DNA of 36,367 nucleotides from a bacterium (GTDB lineage: Bacteria > Myxococcota_A > UBA9160 > UBA6930), in the NCBI GenBank assembly GCA_024228115.1, contig JAAETT010000424.1:1-36367 (forward strand), read 5' to 3'. Positions 1 to 6,980 of this stretch are shown one piece after another. The notes beneath the pieces were generated by a model, which saw only the letters and a program-made list of their open reading frames with translations, was not told the origin of the DNA and did no database searches. The translations under genes were made by a program, and so were the position numbers. Within the stretch, counting starts at the first letter, position 1. The number at the start of each line of letters is the position of its first letter.

Positions 1-32
1 GTCAAGTCAATCCGATACCGCTTCTTCGACAT
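1..32 (-). CDS. IS630-family transposase, N-terminal fragment cut by the window edge
   Basis: The minus strand from 32 reads MSKKRYRIDL before leaving the window. This basic start followed by an R-I-D-L strand is typical of the opening of IS630-type transposases, which usually begin with a short basic stretch and an LT/DEER-like motif. Ten residues are too few to prove identity alone. The call depends on the terminal repeat at 127-135 and on the clear transposase C-terminus at the right end. Confidence 0.5.
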   Translation of the reverse strand, partial: MSKKRYRIDL

Positions 33-135
33 ACGGGCCCCATGAATCGGCCCGCGACACGGCGAGAACCGATTGGCTGCGGGGGACGCAGTGCTTAGCA
101 TGACAACACTTCCGCCTTTGGTCGATACAAGGGAC
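1..135 (-). mobile_element. IS630-family insertion sequence, start-side end (partial)
   Basis: Read on the minus strand, the element begins with GTCCCTTGT at 135, directly after a TA dinucleotide at 136-137 inside a CTAG. It runs about 100 bp of leader to a transposase start codon at 32 and leaves the window at base 1. The same GTCCCTTGT, also next to CTAG, opens the element at the right end of the window. After it the two ends can be aligned with a one-base gap (CGACCAAAGGCGG against ACACCAAAAGCTGG), as expected of imperfect terminal inverted repeats. IS630/Tc1-mariner elements insert at and duplicate TA. Assignment rests on the terminal repeat, the TA site and the transposase fragment seen at the other end. 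Confidence 0.7.
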
Positions 136-910
136 TAGGGGTGTGGATCACGAGGTCCGAGGCGGGGGCCTCGCCTTCCGAGCTCTCGCAGGTGCCATCC
201 CCCACGCGTAGCCAGTAGTCGCCGGTTTCTTCACCGCTCACATGGAACTGGATCGTTGCTCGCGCATCGCTCGCGGCCTTCGCGTCGAAGGTGAGCGGCA
301 TTCCGAGGATCGCGGTCTCGACGCTTTCGGGCGGATGGGGCCCGAAAATCCTGAGGTAGAGGGGCGGGAACCACAGCTGGGTCGGAAGTCCGACGACGAA
401 TATCAGCAGGTTCGGGTAGAGGATCGAGAAGCGGAAATCGTGGGGGGCCCACGCGACGAGGGCCGCTGCCGTCAGGAAGAGCAAGCCGAACCAGCAGGCG
501 ATGATGCGATTGATGATGACGAAGTCGCGTGTCTTCTGTTGCCAGGCCGGTGTTCCCCGGCGGGCAAAGAAGACCGTGAACGGTTCGCGACCGAGCATCA
601 CCGGAACCAGGGCTACAGCCGCCAGGGTGCAGAAGAGGATCGCGGGTGAGTAGTTTGCGAACAGGCTCCGCGCGCTTTCGGATCCTCCCAGCACGGACGC
701 GGTACCCAGGGCGAACATCATCCATAGACCGAAGTCGAATTGCTTGAGCAGGCGGACGCGTCGGGCGAGCAGCATGTAGCCGGTCATGACAGCCAGCGCC
801 AAGGGAAGGGCCACGCCGACACCGGCCTCCGGATCCGAGGCCTGGCCGAGTGTCACGAAGTAGACGATCACGGCGACGAAGCTGCCCACGTGGACGAAGA
901 ACGCCTCCAT
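95..910 (-). CDS. Six-TM membrane protein with SCP2-like C-terminal domain, truncated by IS630
   Basis: The start is chosen at the ATG at 908-910, which overlaps the stop of the upstream FAD oxidoreductase as ATGA and indicates translational coupling. About six hydrophobic segments fill residues 5-190. They are followed by a segment resembling the first half of an SCP2 sterol-binding fold (ATIQFHVSGE, then DYWLRV and ASDLVIHTPS). An SCP2 domain is normally about 100 residues; here only about 45 remain. The frame then crosses the TA at 136-137 into IS DNA, so the last dozen residues (after IHTP) and the TAA stop are IS-encoded. The intact protein probably bound or presented a hydrophobic substrate at the membrane for the coupled oxidoreductase; this is inference. 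The present product may be non-functional. Confidence 0.7.
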   Translation of the reverse strand: MEAFFVHVGSFVAVIVYFVTLGQASDPEAGVGVALPLALAVMTGYMLLARRVRLLKQFDFGLWMMFALGTASVLGGSESARSLFANYSPAILFCTLAAVALVPVMLGREPFTVFFARRGTPAWQQKTRDFVIINRIIACWFGLLFLTAAALVAWAPHDFRFSILYPNLLIFVVGLPTQLWFPPLYLRIFGPHPPESVETAILGMPLTFDAKAASDARATIQFHVSGEETGDYWLRVGDGTCESSEGEAPASDLVIHTPSPLYRPKAEVLSC

Positions 911-2418
911 CACCGATCCTTGCTTCCTGCCGCTCTCCCCTCGATGTCTTCGAAGACGAGCCCCGCCGTGTGATGGCCCGAGATCATGGTGCCGGTGAAG
1001 CCCGCGCCGGGGAAGGTCCAGGCACCGGCCAGATACAGGCCCGGAACGCTCGTTCTCGGTTGGGGGCGGTGGATGCTGTGGCTGGTGGGGCTGAACGAAT
1101 AGCCGTAGATCGAGCCGAGCGGGTTCAGCGAGTAGCGACTCATCGTGTGCGGAGTTCCCGTTTCGCAGATCTCGATGCGCTCGCGCACATCGGGAATGGC
1201 TTCGGCGAGTCGATCGATGAGGTATTCCTCGAGATCGCCCTTGCGCTCCCGGTACTCGGCTTCGTCGAGATCGGCCCAGAGGCGGCCGTCGGCCATCACG
1301 GTTGCGTGGACGATGGACCGACCCTCCGGTGCGTGGCCCGGGTCGGCGAGGTCGTGATTGCCCATCATCCAGCCCTGGGAACGGTAGTCGCCGCGTTCGA
1401 GCGCATCCCATTCGGCGTCCAGGTCGTAGGAATTGCTGTAGAACGCGCCGCGGTCGCTGAGACCGAGCTTCGCGGCGTCCCCGCGAATCCCCACGTAGGC
1501 TTGATGGATCGAGCACGCGAGCGGTAGCGCTTCGCCGATCTTCCGGTCTGCTTCGGCGAGCTCCGGGCGATCGAGGAGATGCTCGAAGGTCAGGGGAGCC
1601 GCCGCATTGCTGACGACGGCGGGGGCGCGGAAGCTACCGCGCTTCTTCGTGTCCACGCCGACGATGCGCCCGCCCTCCGTGACGATGCCAGTGACCTCGG
1701 TGTTGAGGAGGACCTTCCCGCGGTTCTCCTCGATGATGGAGACGAACGCATCGGAGAGCGCCTGGCCGCCTCCCTTGACGTAGAAGCAGCCACCGAAATG
1801 GAAGCTGCACCACATCATCGCGTAGCTGAAAGCCGAGAGCTGGGACGGGACCAGGCCGACGTAGCCCCAGAGCGTGGAAAAAATCGACATCAAGCGCTCG
1901 TCCTGGAAGTGCGCCTCGATCATTTCCTGGAGGGTCAGTCCCATCGAGGCCATCGCCGCCTCCGAGAGCCCGTCGGCGCCCCTGGCGTCGATCTTGCGCA
2001 GCGTCGCGAACAGATCGCGGAGGCCGCCGGCGTGTTCCGGATAGGATTCGCAGAGCAGGGCCTCGTAGGCATCGGCATCCGCCGGGATCTGATGGTCGTG
2101 GGCGGGCCCGCAGGTGCGGTAGGCAGTCTCGAAGCGGTTGAGCCCGATGCGTTCGAGCACTCCGAGATCGGTGAGCATGCGGTGGATATCGCGCCCTGGA
2201 GCGAGATTCCCGGTCTGGTGCAACGCGACATCGAAGTCGTAGACGATCTTCGTGCCCCGTACCTTGCGGAGGAAGTGGTGAGCGTAGCCTCCTGAGAACA
2301 CATGCTGCTCCAGCACGAGCACGCGCAGCCCGGCCTTGGCCATTCGCGTTGCGGCGGTCAGTCCGCCGAGGCCGGATCCGACGACGATTACGTCCCAGTT
2401 CGTGTCGATTGCTGCCAT
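910..2418 (-). CDS. NAD(P)/FAD-dependent oxidoreductase, phytoene desaturase / retinol saturase-like
   Basis: This 502-residue protein starts with a Rossmann dinucleotide-binding motif (VIVVGSGLGGLTAA, residues 11-24) followed by an acidic strand end (VLVLEQH). It closes with the flavoprotein C-terminal motif around residues 463-482 (GLYLAGAWTFPGAGFTG). That architecture matches the CrtI/CrtO/RetSat branch of amine-oxidase-like flavoenzymes, which desaturate or saturate isoprenoid or other lipid substrates. The substrate cannot be read from the sequence. The start codon lies inside the end of the PadR gene (31-bp overlap) and the stop overlaps the membrane/SCP2 gene, so the three form a tight operon. 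Regulation by the adjacent PadR protein is likely. Confidence 0.85.
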   Translation of the reverse strand: MAAIDTNWDVIVVGSGLGGLTAATRMAKAGLRVLVLEQHVFSGGYAHHFLRKVRGTKIVYDFDVALHQTGNLAPGRDIHRMLTDLGVLERIGLNRFETAYRTCGPAHDHQIPADADAYEALLCESYPEHAGGLRDLFATLRKIDARGADGLSEAAMASMGLTLQEMIEAHFQDERLMSIFSTLWGYVGLVPSQLSAFSYAMMWCSFHFGGCFYVKGGGQALSDAFVSIIEENRGKVLLNTEVTGIVTEGGRIVGVDTKKRGSFRAPAVVSNAAAPLTFEHLLDRPELAEADRKIGEALPLACSIHQAYVGIRGDAAKLGLSDRGAFYSNSYDLDAEWDALERGDYRSQGWMMGNHDLADPGHAPEGRSIVHATVMADGRLWADLDEAEYRERKGDLEEYLIDRLAEAIPDVRERIEICETGTPHTMSRYSLNPLGSIYGYSFSPTSHSIHRPQPRTSVPGLYLAGAWTFPGAGFTGTMISGHHTAGLVFEDIEGRAAGSKDR

Positions 2419-3002
2419 GAGGGGTCTCCTTCTTCGCCGGCCTGGCTCCCGCCATCGGGGAGCTCATCCAGGACAGCCAATGTCTCATCGCACCACGCGA
2501 TATGCGCGGCGCGGTCGCGCTCGCCGAACCGGAGCGTCAGCAGCCAGTAGGGCAGTTCCGCATTCCCCGAGCGGTCGCGGTGGAGGCGCTCCGTGATTTC
2601 CCGGTAACGCTCCAGGTCGCGCACCATCTGCTCGCGGTAGGCGAGAACCTGTCTTCGGTTCGTCGCCCGGTCGCAGTTCGCACCGAAGAAGAGCTTGAGG
2701 AGCAGTTCGATCCTGACAGGCGGCGGTGCGGTCGGCTCCTGTTGCCAGGTGGCCAGTGCCGCGCGCCCCTGGTCGTTGATCGAATAGATATGGCGCGGCC
2801 GCCCACCCTCACTGGCAGTGGCCTGCTTCTCGATCAGGCCATCCTCGCTGAGCTTCCGCAGGGCCGGGTAGAGCTGGCCGAAGCTCTCGCTCCAGAAGTT
2901 CTCGGTGCTCTCCTCGACCAGCTTCTTGATGTCGTAGCCGGACATGGGCCCGAGCGTGAGGAAGCCGAGGATCGCGAAATGGGTGCGGTTCGGTCCAGCC
3001 AT
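2388..3002 (-). CDS. PadR-family transcriptional regulator
   Basis: This 204-residue protein has the PadR winged-helix DNA-binding domain at residues 8-90 (ILGFLTLGPMSGYDIKK, LYPALRKLSEDGLI, then a wing ending in RHIYSI). A C-terminal helical PadR_C/Vir-like dimerisation region follows at about 95-185. PadR proteins usually repress their own operon and a neighbouring gene and are relieved by hydrophobic or phenolic ligands. The gene is first in an operon with the FAD oxidoreductase and the membrane/SCP2 protein and is divergent from the gene at 3161. Three direct repeats upstream are the likely operator. Confidence 0.9.
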   Translation of the reverse strand: MAGPNRTHFAILGFLTLGPMSGYDIKKLVEESTENFWSESFGQLYPALRKLSEDGLIEKQATASEGGRPRHIYSINDQGRAALATWQQEPTAPPPVRIELLLKLFFGANCDRATNRRQVLAYREQMVRDLERYREITERLHRDRSGNAELPYWLLTLRFGERDRAAHIAWCDETLAVLDELPDGGSQAGEEGDPSWQQSTRTGT

Positions 3003-3023
3003 GATCGGAATTTATCGTCTAGA

Positions 3024-3057
3024 AGATATAATGGCAAGATATATTTTCCAGATATAT
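3024..3057. promoter_or_regulatory. Putative PadR operator: three AGATATA iterons at 13-bp spacing
   Basis: AGATATA occurs at 3024-3030, 3037-3043 and 3050-3056, exactly 13 bp apart, 22 to 55 bp upstream of the padR start and in the divergent intergenic region shared with the gene at 3161. The AT-rich block is conspicuous in GC-rich DNA. PadR proteins commonly bind ATAT/ATGT-containing dyads next to their own gene. The ATATAT halves also form a dyad. Binding is inferred. Confidence 0.55.
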
Positions 3058-3160
3058 GGCTGCCAAGAGGAGTGAAGTGGACAGTCCCCGGTGAGCTCCT
3101 GCGGATGAAGGGCGTTGAAGGGCCGGCCTGATCGCCCGATCGCCGGGTGGAGGAATCGGA

Positions 3161-4177
3161 ATGACCATGCGAGCTGCAGTCGTCTACGAACACGGTCCGC
3201 TGGAGAAGATCATCCTGGAGGAGGCCTACCCGAAGCCCACCGTCCCGGAGGGTTGGGTGCGCCTGCGCGTCAGAGCGTGTTCGCTCAACTACCACGACAT
3301 CTTCAGCCGCCGTGGGATGGAGGGCATCAAGCTGGATCTGCCGCTGATCATCGGCTCCGACATCGCAGGTGAGATCGAAGCGTTGGGCGACGGGGTGCAG
3401 GGGTGGTCGGAGGGGGATCGCGTGCTGGTCGACCCCTTCCCGATTCTCGAGACGGCGGGCGGAATGATCGGTGAAGGTTTCGATGGGGGCCGAGCGGAGT
3501 ACTGCGTGGCGCATGCTTCACAACTCGTTCCGATACCGCCTTCCGTATCCTTCGAGGTCGCCGCATCCATTCCCCTGGCCTACGCCACGGCCCATCGGAT
3601 GATGGTCACCAGGGGACAGATCCAGGCCGGGGAGACAGCGCTCGTGCTGGGCGCATCTGGAGGTGTGGGTACTGCCTGTGTGCTCCTGGCGAAGAAGGCG
3701 GGTGCCAAGGTGATTGCCTGTGCAGGCAGCCAGGACAAGCTCGATAGGCTGGAGGAGCTGGGTGCCGATCACGGCATCAACTACGTCGATCAAGACATGC
3801 GCAAGGAGGTCTGGAGCATCGTCGACAAACCTCGCGTCTACGGCACCGGCGGGGTGGATCTGGTGATCAACAGCACCGGCGGCGGCACGTGGGTCGATTC
3901 CATCCGTTGCTTGAAGGTCGGCGGGCGCATGCTGACGTGCGGGGCTACCGCGGGTTTCGATGAGAAGGTGGACGTCCGCTACGTCTGGACCTTCGAACAG
4001 AATCTGATGGGATCCAACGGCTGGCGTCGCAGCGATATCACGACCTTGTTGGGCGACGCGGAGGATGGATCCCTGGTGCCCGTGATCGACAAGGTCATGC
4101 CCCTCGAAGAGGTTCGCGAGGCCGAGCGGCTGATCGAAGACCGGGAGGTGTTCGGCAAGATCGTCGTCACCCCGTGA
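3161..4177 (+). CDS. Medium-chain dehydrogenase/reductase, quinone oxidoreductase-like
   Basis: This 338-residue protein has a GroES-like N-terminal domain (SLNYHDIF, then IIGSDIAGEIEALG) and a Rossmann cofactor domain with GASGGVGTA at about residues 165-173. It lacks the four-cysteine structural zinc loop of classical alcohol dehydrogenases. It fits the zinc-independent or catalytic-zinc-poor quinone oxidoreductase/enoyl reductase branch and would reduce an activated C=C or oxidise an alcohol with NAD(P)H. A GGAGG motif 7 bases upstream supports the start. It is divergent from padR across the iteron block, so it is probably in the same regulon. Its 3' end overlaps the convergent gene by 11 bp. 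Confidence 0.85.
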   Translation: MTMRAAVVYEHGPLEKIILEEAYPKPTVPEGWVRLRVRACSLNYHDIFSRRGMEGIKLDLPLIIGSDIAGEIEALGDGVQGWSEGDRVLVDPFPILETAGGMIGEGFDGGRAEYCVAHASQLVPIPPSVSFEVAASIPLAYATAHRMMVTRGQIQAGETALVLGASGGVGTACVLLAKKAGAKVIACAGSQDKLDRLEELGADHGINYVDQDMRKEVWSIVDKPRVYGTGGVDLVINSTGGGTWVDSIRCLKVGGRMLTCGATAGFDEKVDVRYVWTFEQNLMGSNGWRRSDITTLLGDAEDGSLVPVIDKVMPLEEVREAERLIEDREVFGKIVVTP

Positions 4178-4682
4178 CCGGGGGCTGGCGGGAACCGGCG
4201 CCCCGCGGTTGAAGGCGGATCAAGGGAAGGACTCCCGCGAGGCTACGCAGGTCTTCATCGGTTCCGTCGTGCTCGTAGCCGATCAACTTCGCGACCATCT
4301 TGGCGGCCCGTGGGTTGCGCTGGCCGTAGTCCAGCATCTCACGTTCCGCCTCGTCCCGAGGAAGTCGCTCCGCCTGGATGTCGATCTTCTTCCAGCCGAG
4401 CTCGATCCGGGTCTCGGGCTGCGCCATCAGGTTGCGAAACCAATCGGCTCTTTCGCCGAAGCCCGATGCGATGATGCAGGTGTGGGTGGCCGGGTCGTGG
4501 CGCACGACCTCGAGCACGGCCTGGCGGGCGAGGCCACTACGTCTTCCGACGTGGTGCAGCAGTAGGAAGCGTCTGCCGAGCAGTCCGCCGAGGCCCATCC
4601 GATAGAGAACGATCGGGGCCCGGTAGAATCTGCGGGACCAACCCTGGGGCGGGCTCGCGTCGCGTAGCTTTCGGAGTGTCAT
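4167..4682 (-). CDS. Nitroreductase-family, deazaflavin (F420)-dependent-type oxidoreductase
   Basis: The 171-residue protein resembles the Ddn/DUF385 family of split-barrel F420H2-dependent reductases. Visible signatures are an N-terminal RFYRAPIVLYRMGLG segment, LLLHHVGRRSGLARQ (the G-R-[RK]-[ST]-G cofactor motif, residues about 40-54), IIASGFGERADWFRNL and PETRIEL. Family members reduce nitro groups, quinones or unsaturated ketones, and some bind F420 or other flavins. It is the last gene of an operon with a MarR regulator and a DUF2269-like membrane protein; the spacer to the membrane gene is only 3 bp. Whether this organism makes F420 cannot be judged here. Confidence 0.8.
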   Translation of the reverse strand: MTLRKLRDASPPQGWSRRFYRAPIVLYRMGLGGLLGRRFLLLHHVGRRSGLARQAVLEVVRHDPATHTCIIASGFGERADWFRNLMAQPETRIELGWKKIDIQAERLPRDEAEREMLDYGQRNPRAAKMVAKLIGYEHDGTDEDLRSLAGVLPLIRLQPRGAGSRQPPVTG

Positions 4683-4685
4683 TCT

Positions 4686-5165
4686 TCACCTGCCGATCAG
4701 GTTCATCCGTCCGACCATGGTTGCCAGCATGAGCAGAATGCCCAGCGTGGCGATTCCTCCAAGGGCGGACCAGCGCCGGCTCAGCCGCCAGTAGGCCTCG
4801 GGTAGTGCTGACTCTTCCCGTTCGGCGTCCTCGGCGAGCGCCAGGAGTTGGCCTTCCATTCGAATCGCCAGGCCCAACAAACCGGATAGCGCGACAAACA
4901 GCAGTAGCGCGCCCAGCAGCCAGCCGCGCATCCAGGAAAGGCCTGTGACGTAGGCCATCCCCAGCCCTGTCGCGAGCAGGATTGCGCTCGCAGGCAGCAG
5001 GAAGACGCGGTTCTGGCCAACGACCAGGTCGAGCGCCAGCGCGGCGGCACGTGGGTCGTGACGGCCGTCTGCCCGGGTCTTGGCATAACCATTGGATACC
5101 GAGACGCCCAGGTAGATGCAGGCCGCTACGAGGTGGAGCGTCTTGAGCACCAGGTAGAGCGACAT
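4686..5165 (-). CDS. DUF2269-like integral membrane protein
   Basis: This 159-residue protein has four hydrophobic segments (about residues 5-25, 52-72, 78-102 and 133-153). The first carries a histidine (LKTLHLVAACIYLG) as seen in DUF2269/CopD-like small membrane proteins, where such histidines may ligate haem. The function is unknown. Its ATG overlaps the marR stop as ATGA, and the F420-type oxidoreductase follows after 3 bp, so the three are one transcriptional unit. It could be a redox partner or membrane anchor for the oxidoreductase; this is inference. Confidence 0.65.
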   Translation of the reverse strand: MSLYLVLKTLHLVAACIYLGVSVSNGYAKTRADGRHDPRAAALALDLVVGQNRVFLLPASAILLATGLGMAYVTGLSWMRGWLLGALLLFVALSGLLGLAIRMEGQLLALAEDAEREESALPEAYWRLSRRWSALGGIATLGILLMLATMVGRMNLIGR

Positions 5166-5602
5166 CAGCCCTGTTCGTCCGGCTCGAGGGTTTCGACCAG
5201 GCGTCCCAACAACCGGTGTAGTTCTCGCCGCTCTGCCGCGGTCATGCTGTCGAGTGCTCTCGCGAGTCGCGCCTCCATTCCTGGGCGGAACGAGGCCATT
5301 CGTCGACGACCCCTCCCCGAGAGATGCAGGTGGCGCTCCCGACCGACCCGCATGCCTTCGATCCAGCCCTCGCTTTCGAGGCGCTTGGCCAGGGTATGCG
5401 CGTGCTGCCGACTCACACCCTGGAGCCGCGCCCAGGCTGCCTGGCTGAGCCCGCCCGGGAACTCTGCCAATACCGCCAATGCAACGGCCTGGGCCCGGCT
5501 CAGCCCGAGCGGTGCAACACGCTCCTCGACGATCTCACCGAGCAGGGCATGCGCGTATCCCACGCGATCCGTGATCGACCAGGCGAGAGGTCCAGGGTTC
5601 AT
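5165..5602 (-). CDS. MarR-family transcriptional regulator
   Basis: The protein (about 145 residues) has a MarR winged helix: helices around LSRAQAVALAVLAEFPGG, then LSQAAWARLQGVSRQHAHTL as the helix-turn-helix, LESEGWIEGM, and a basic wing (RVGRERHLHLSGRG). MarR proteins bind short dyads as dimers and usually autoregulate. The start is uncertain. The ATG at 5602 has GGAG directly abutting it, and an in-frame TTG at 5620 would add six residues but has no ribosome site. A perfect inverted repeat overlaps this region. The operon continues into the DUF2269-like and F420-type genes. Confidence 0.85.
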   Translation of the reverse strand: MNPGPLAWSITDRVGYAHALLGEIVEERVAPLGLSRAQAVALAVLAEFPGGLSQAAWARLQGVSRQHAHTLAKRLESEGWIEGMRVGRERHLHLSGRGRRRMASFRPGMEARLARALDSMTAAERRELHRLLGRLVETLEPDEQG

Positions 5603-5611
5603 CTCCTGATT

Positions 5612-5626
5612 GTCAACCAAATTGAC
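5612..5626. promoter_or_regulatory. Putative MarR operator, GTCAA-N5-TTGAC dyad
   Basis: A perfect 5-bp inverted repeat with a 5-bp spacer (5612-5616 and 5622-5626) sits 10 to 24 bp upstream of the ATG at 5602 and overlaps the alternative TTG start. Size and position fit MarR autoregulatory sites. A second dyad (GCAACG, 3-nt loop, CGTTGC) lies just beyond it at 5634-5648. Confidence 0.45.
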
Positions 5627-5633
5627 GATTAGC

Positions 5634-5648
5634 GCAACGACCCGTTGC
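5634..5648. other. Small perfect hairpin between the MBL gene and marR
   Basis: GCAACG and CGTTGC pair around a 3-nt loop in the 61-nt gap after the MBL stop codon. No T-run follows in either direction, so an intrinsic terminator is doubtful. An overlapping larger dyad, AGCGCAAC (5631-5638) with GTTGCGCT (5676-5683), embeds the MBL stop codon. The role is unknown: it could be a second operator or an mRNA-end structure. Confidence 0.35.
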
Positions 5649-5681
5649 TTCGGTGTTGAGGGAAGGGTGTCCCCTGTTGCG

Positions 5682-6920
5682 CTAGTCCCGAGCGGCGGCG
5701 CGGTAGATGCCTTTGGCCATGAGGCTGGTTTCGGCTTTGGCGCGGGCTTTGAAGATGGTCGCGCGGACTGCTTGGGCGTTCTTGTCCTCGGGGGAGGCCT
5801 GGACGGCCCATTCAGCGAGGTGGCAGGCGAGGTCGAGGCGGTCTTCTCCGGCGAGGGATTCGGCGCGCATGGTCAATGCCTCCGTTCCGCCGACGAGATC
5901 GGCAATTTCCTTGGCCAGGTCCGTTTCTCGGGCCGGGTTCAGGTGGGCGGGGTTTCCGTCGTACCAACCGCCGTAGAGGCGCCACAAGTTGCGCACGATG
6001 AAGCGAGGATCGTCGTAGGTCGGTCGCAGATACGGCCGTTCGAGCAAGGCATCGGGGATGACGACCGAGTGCAGCACGTCATCGAGGCGTGCGCCTTCGT
6101 TCATCAGGGCGAGGGTCTGCGCGACGAGGGTTTCGAGCAGGCTGGCGCTCTCGTCCAATGCCTGGTGCACCCGTTCCTTTCCGAGAATCGGCGGGCCGTG
6201 GCCCGGTAGGAGTATTTCTGCTCCGAGGGCTTGCATCTTTCGCAAGGCGAGCGCCCATTCGCGAGGAAAGCGCTGGGCCTTCTGGGGATTCCCGCAATTG
6301 GGTGAGGCCCAGATGAACAGGTCGCCGGTGTAGATCGTGCGCTCGGAGGGAATCCAGATCCACAAATGATCATCGGTTTCGCCCTTGTCGTGGCGAAGCT
6401 CGAACGATGTATCCCCGACGACGATCGTGTGGTCGCCACCAATGGTCTCATCGGGTTGCCGATATTCCTTCGGGAAGACCGCTTCAGGGAATCCGAATTG
6501 ACGCTGATTGATGACGGCGTTGTAGCCGTTGGTCAGCACGTAGCGTTCGAAGCGCGCGGGGCACGCATCGTGGGCGAGCACCCGGGTGCGCGGCTGTCCC
6601 TTCTGCTGTGCCTCGTCCTCGAACGGGCCCAGGCCAAATACATGATCGACATGCCCATGGGTGTAGACGGCAGTATGCACCCTTGCGTCGGTCCAGGCGC
6701 GGATCCCCTCGTGCAGCTGCCTCGCATGGAACAAGCTGCTGGTATCGAGGAAGACCAGGCCCTCGTCGGTGGCGAGAGCGGCCACATTCGAGAATGCCGA
6801 CATGAAGCCAAGGCCTGGCGCCAGCTCCTCGAAGCCGACCAGGGCACGGCCCGGTGCGACTTGCGTGCCCTCGAGTTCTCCTCGCCATGCCCGCTCTGCG
6901 AGCTCCAGGATCTCACCCAT
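5682..6920 (-). CDS. Alkylsulfatase-like metallo-beta-lactamase-fold hydrolase
   Basis: The protein (412 residues from the ATG at 6920, which has GGAGG 9 nt upstream) carries the metal motif THGHVDH at about residues 87-93, a downstream YTGDLF and LPGHGPPI, and the SAGAS-like scaffold of SdsA1/BDS1 linear alkylsulfatases. The helical dimerisation region with many Asn/Tyr/Arg (NLWRLYGGWYDGNPAHLNP) follows at about residues 290-310. Full SdsA1 proteins end in an SCP2-like domain that is missing here, so the protein is short for the family. It may hydrolyse alkyl sulfates or other esters. An in-frame GTG at 6944 is a less likely start. Confidence 0.8.
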   Translation of the reverse strand: MGEILELAERAWRGELEGTQVAPGRALVGFEELAPGLGFMSAFSNVAALATDEGLVFLDTSSLFHARQLHEGIRAWTDARVHTAVYTHGHVDHVFGLGPFEDEAQQKGQPRTRVLAHDACPARFERYVLTNGYNAVINQRQFGFPEAVFPKEYRQPDETIGGDHTIVVGDTSFELRHDKGETDDHLWIWIPSERTIYTGDLFIWASPNCGNPQKAQRFPREWALALRKMQALGAEILLPGHGPPILGKERVHQALDESASLLETLVAQTLALMNEGARLDDVLHSVVIPDALLERPYLRPTYDDPRFIVRNLWRLYGGWYDGNPAHLNPARETDLAKEIADLVGGTEALTMRAESLAGEDRLDLACHLAEWAVQASPEDKNAQAVRATIFKARAKAETSLMAKGIYRAAARD

Positions 6921-6980
6921 ACTTCGTGCCCTCCAGGCCGGCACGCTACCACACGCCAGCGTCGTGCCGGCTTGGCGAGT

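Noticed and set aside
5676-5690. A CTAGTCCC at the MBL gene end as a third IS630 terminus
   Set aside because: It matches only eight bases of the terminal repeat (no TTGT), and sits in an intact gene end with no transposase nearby.
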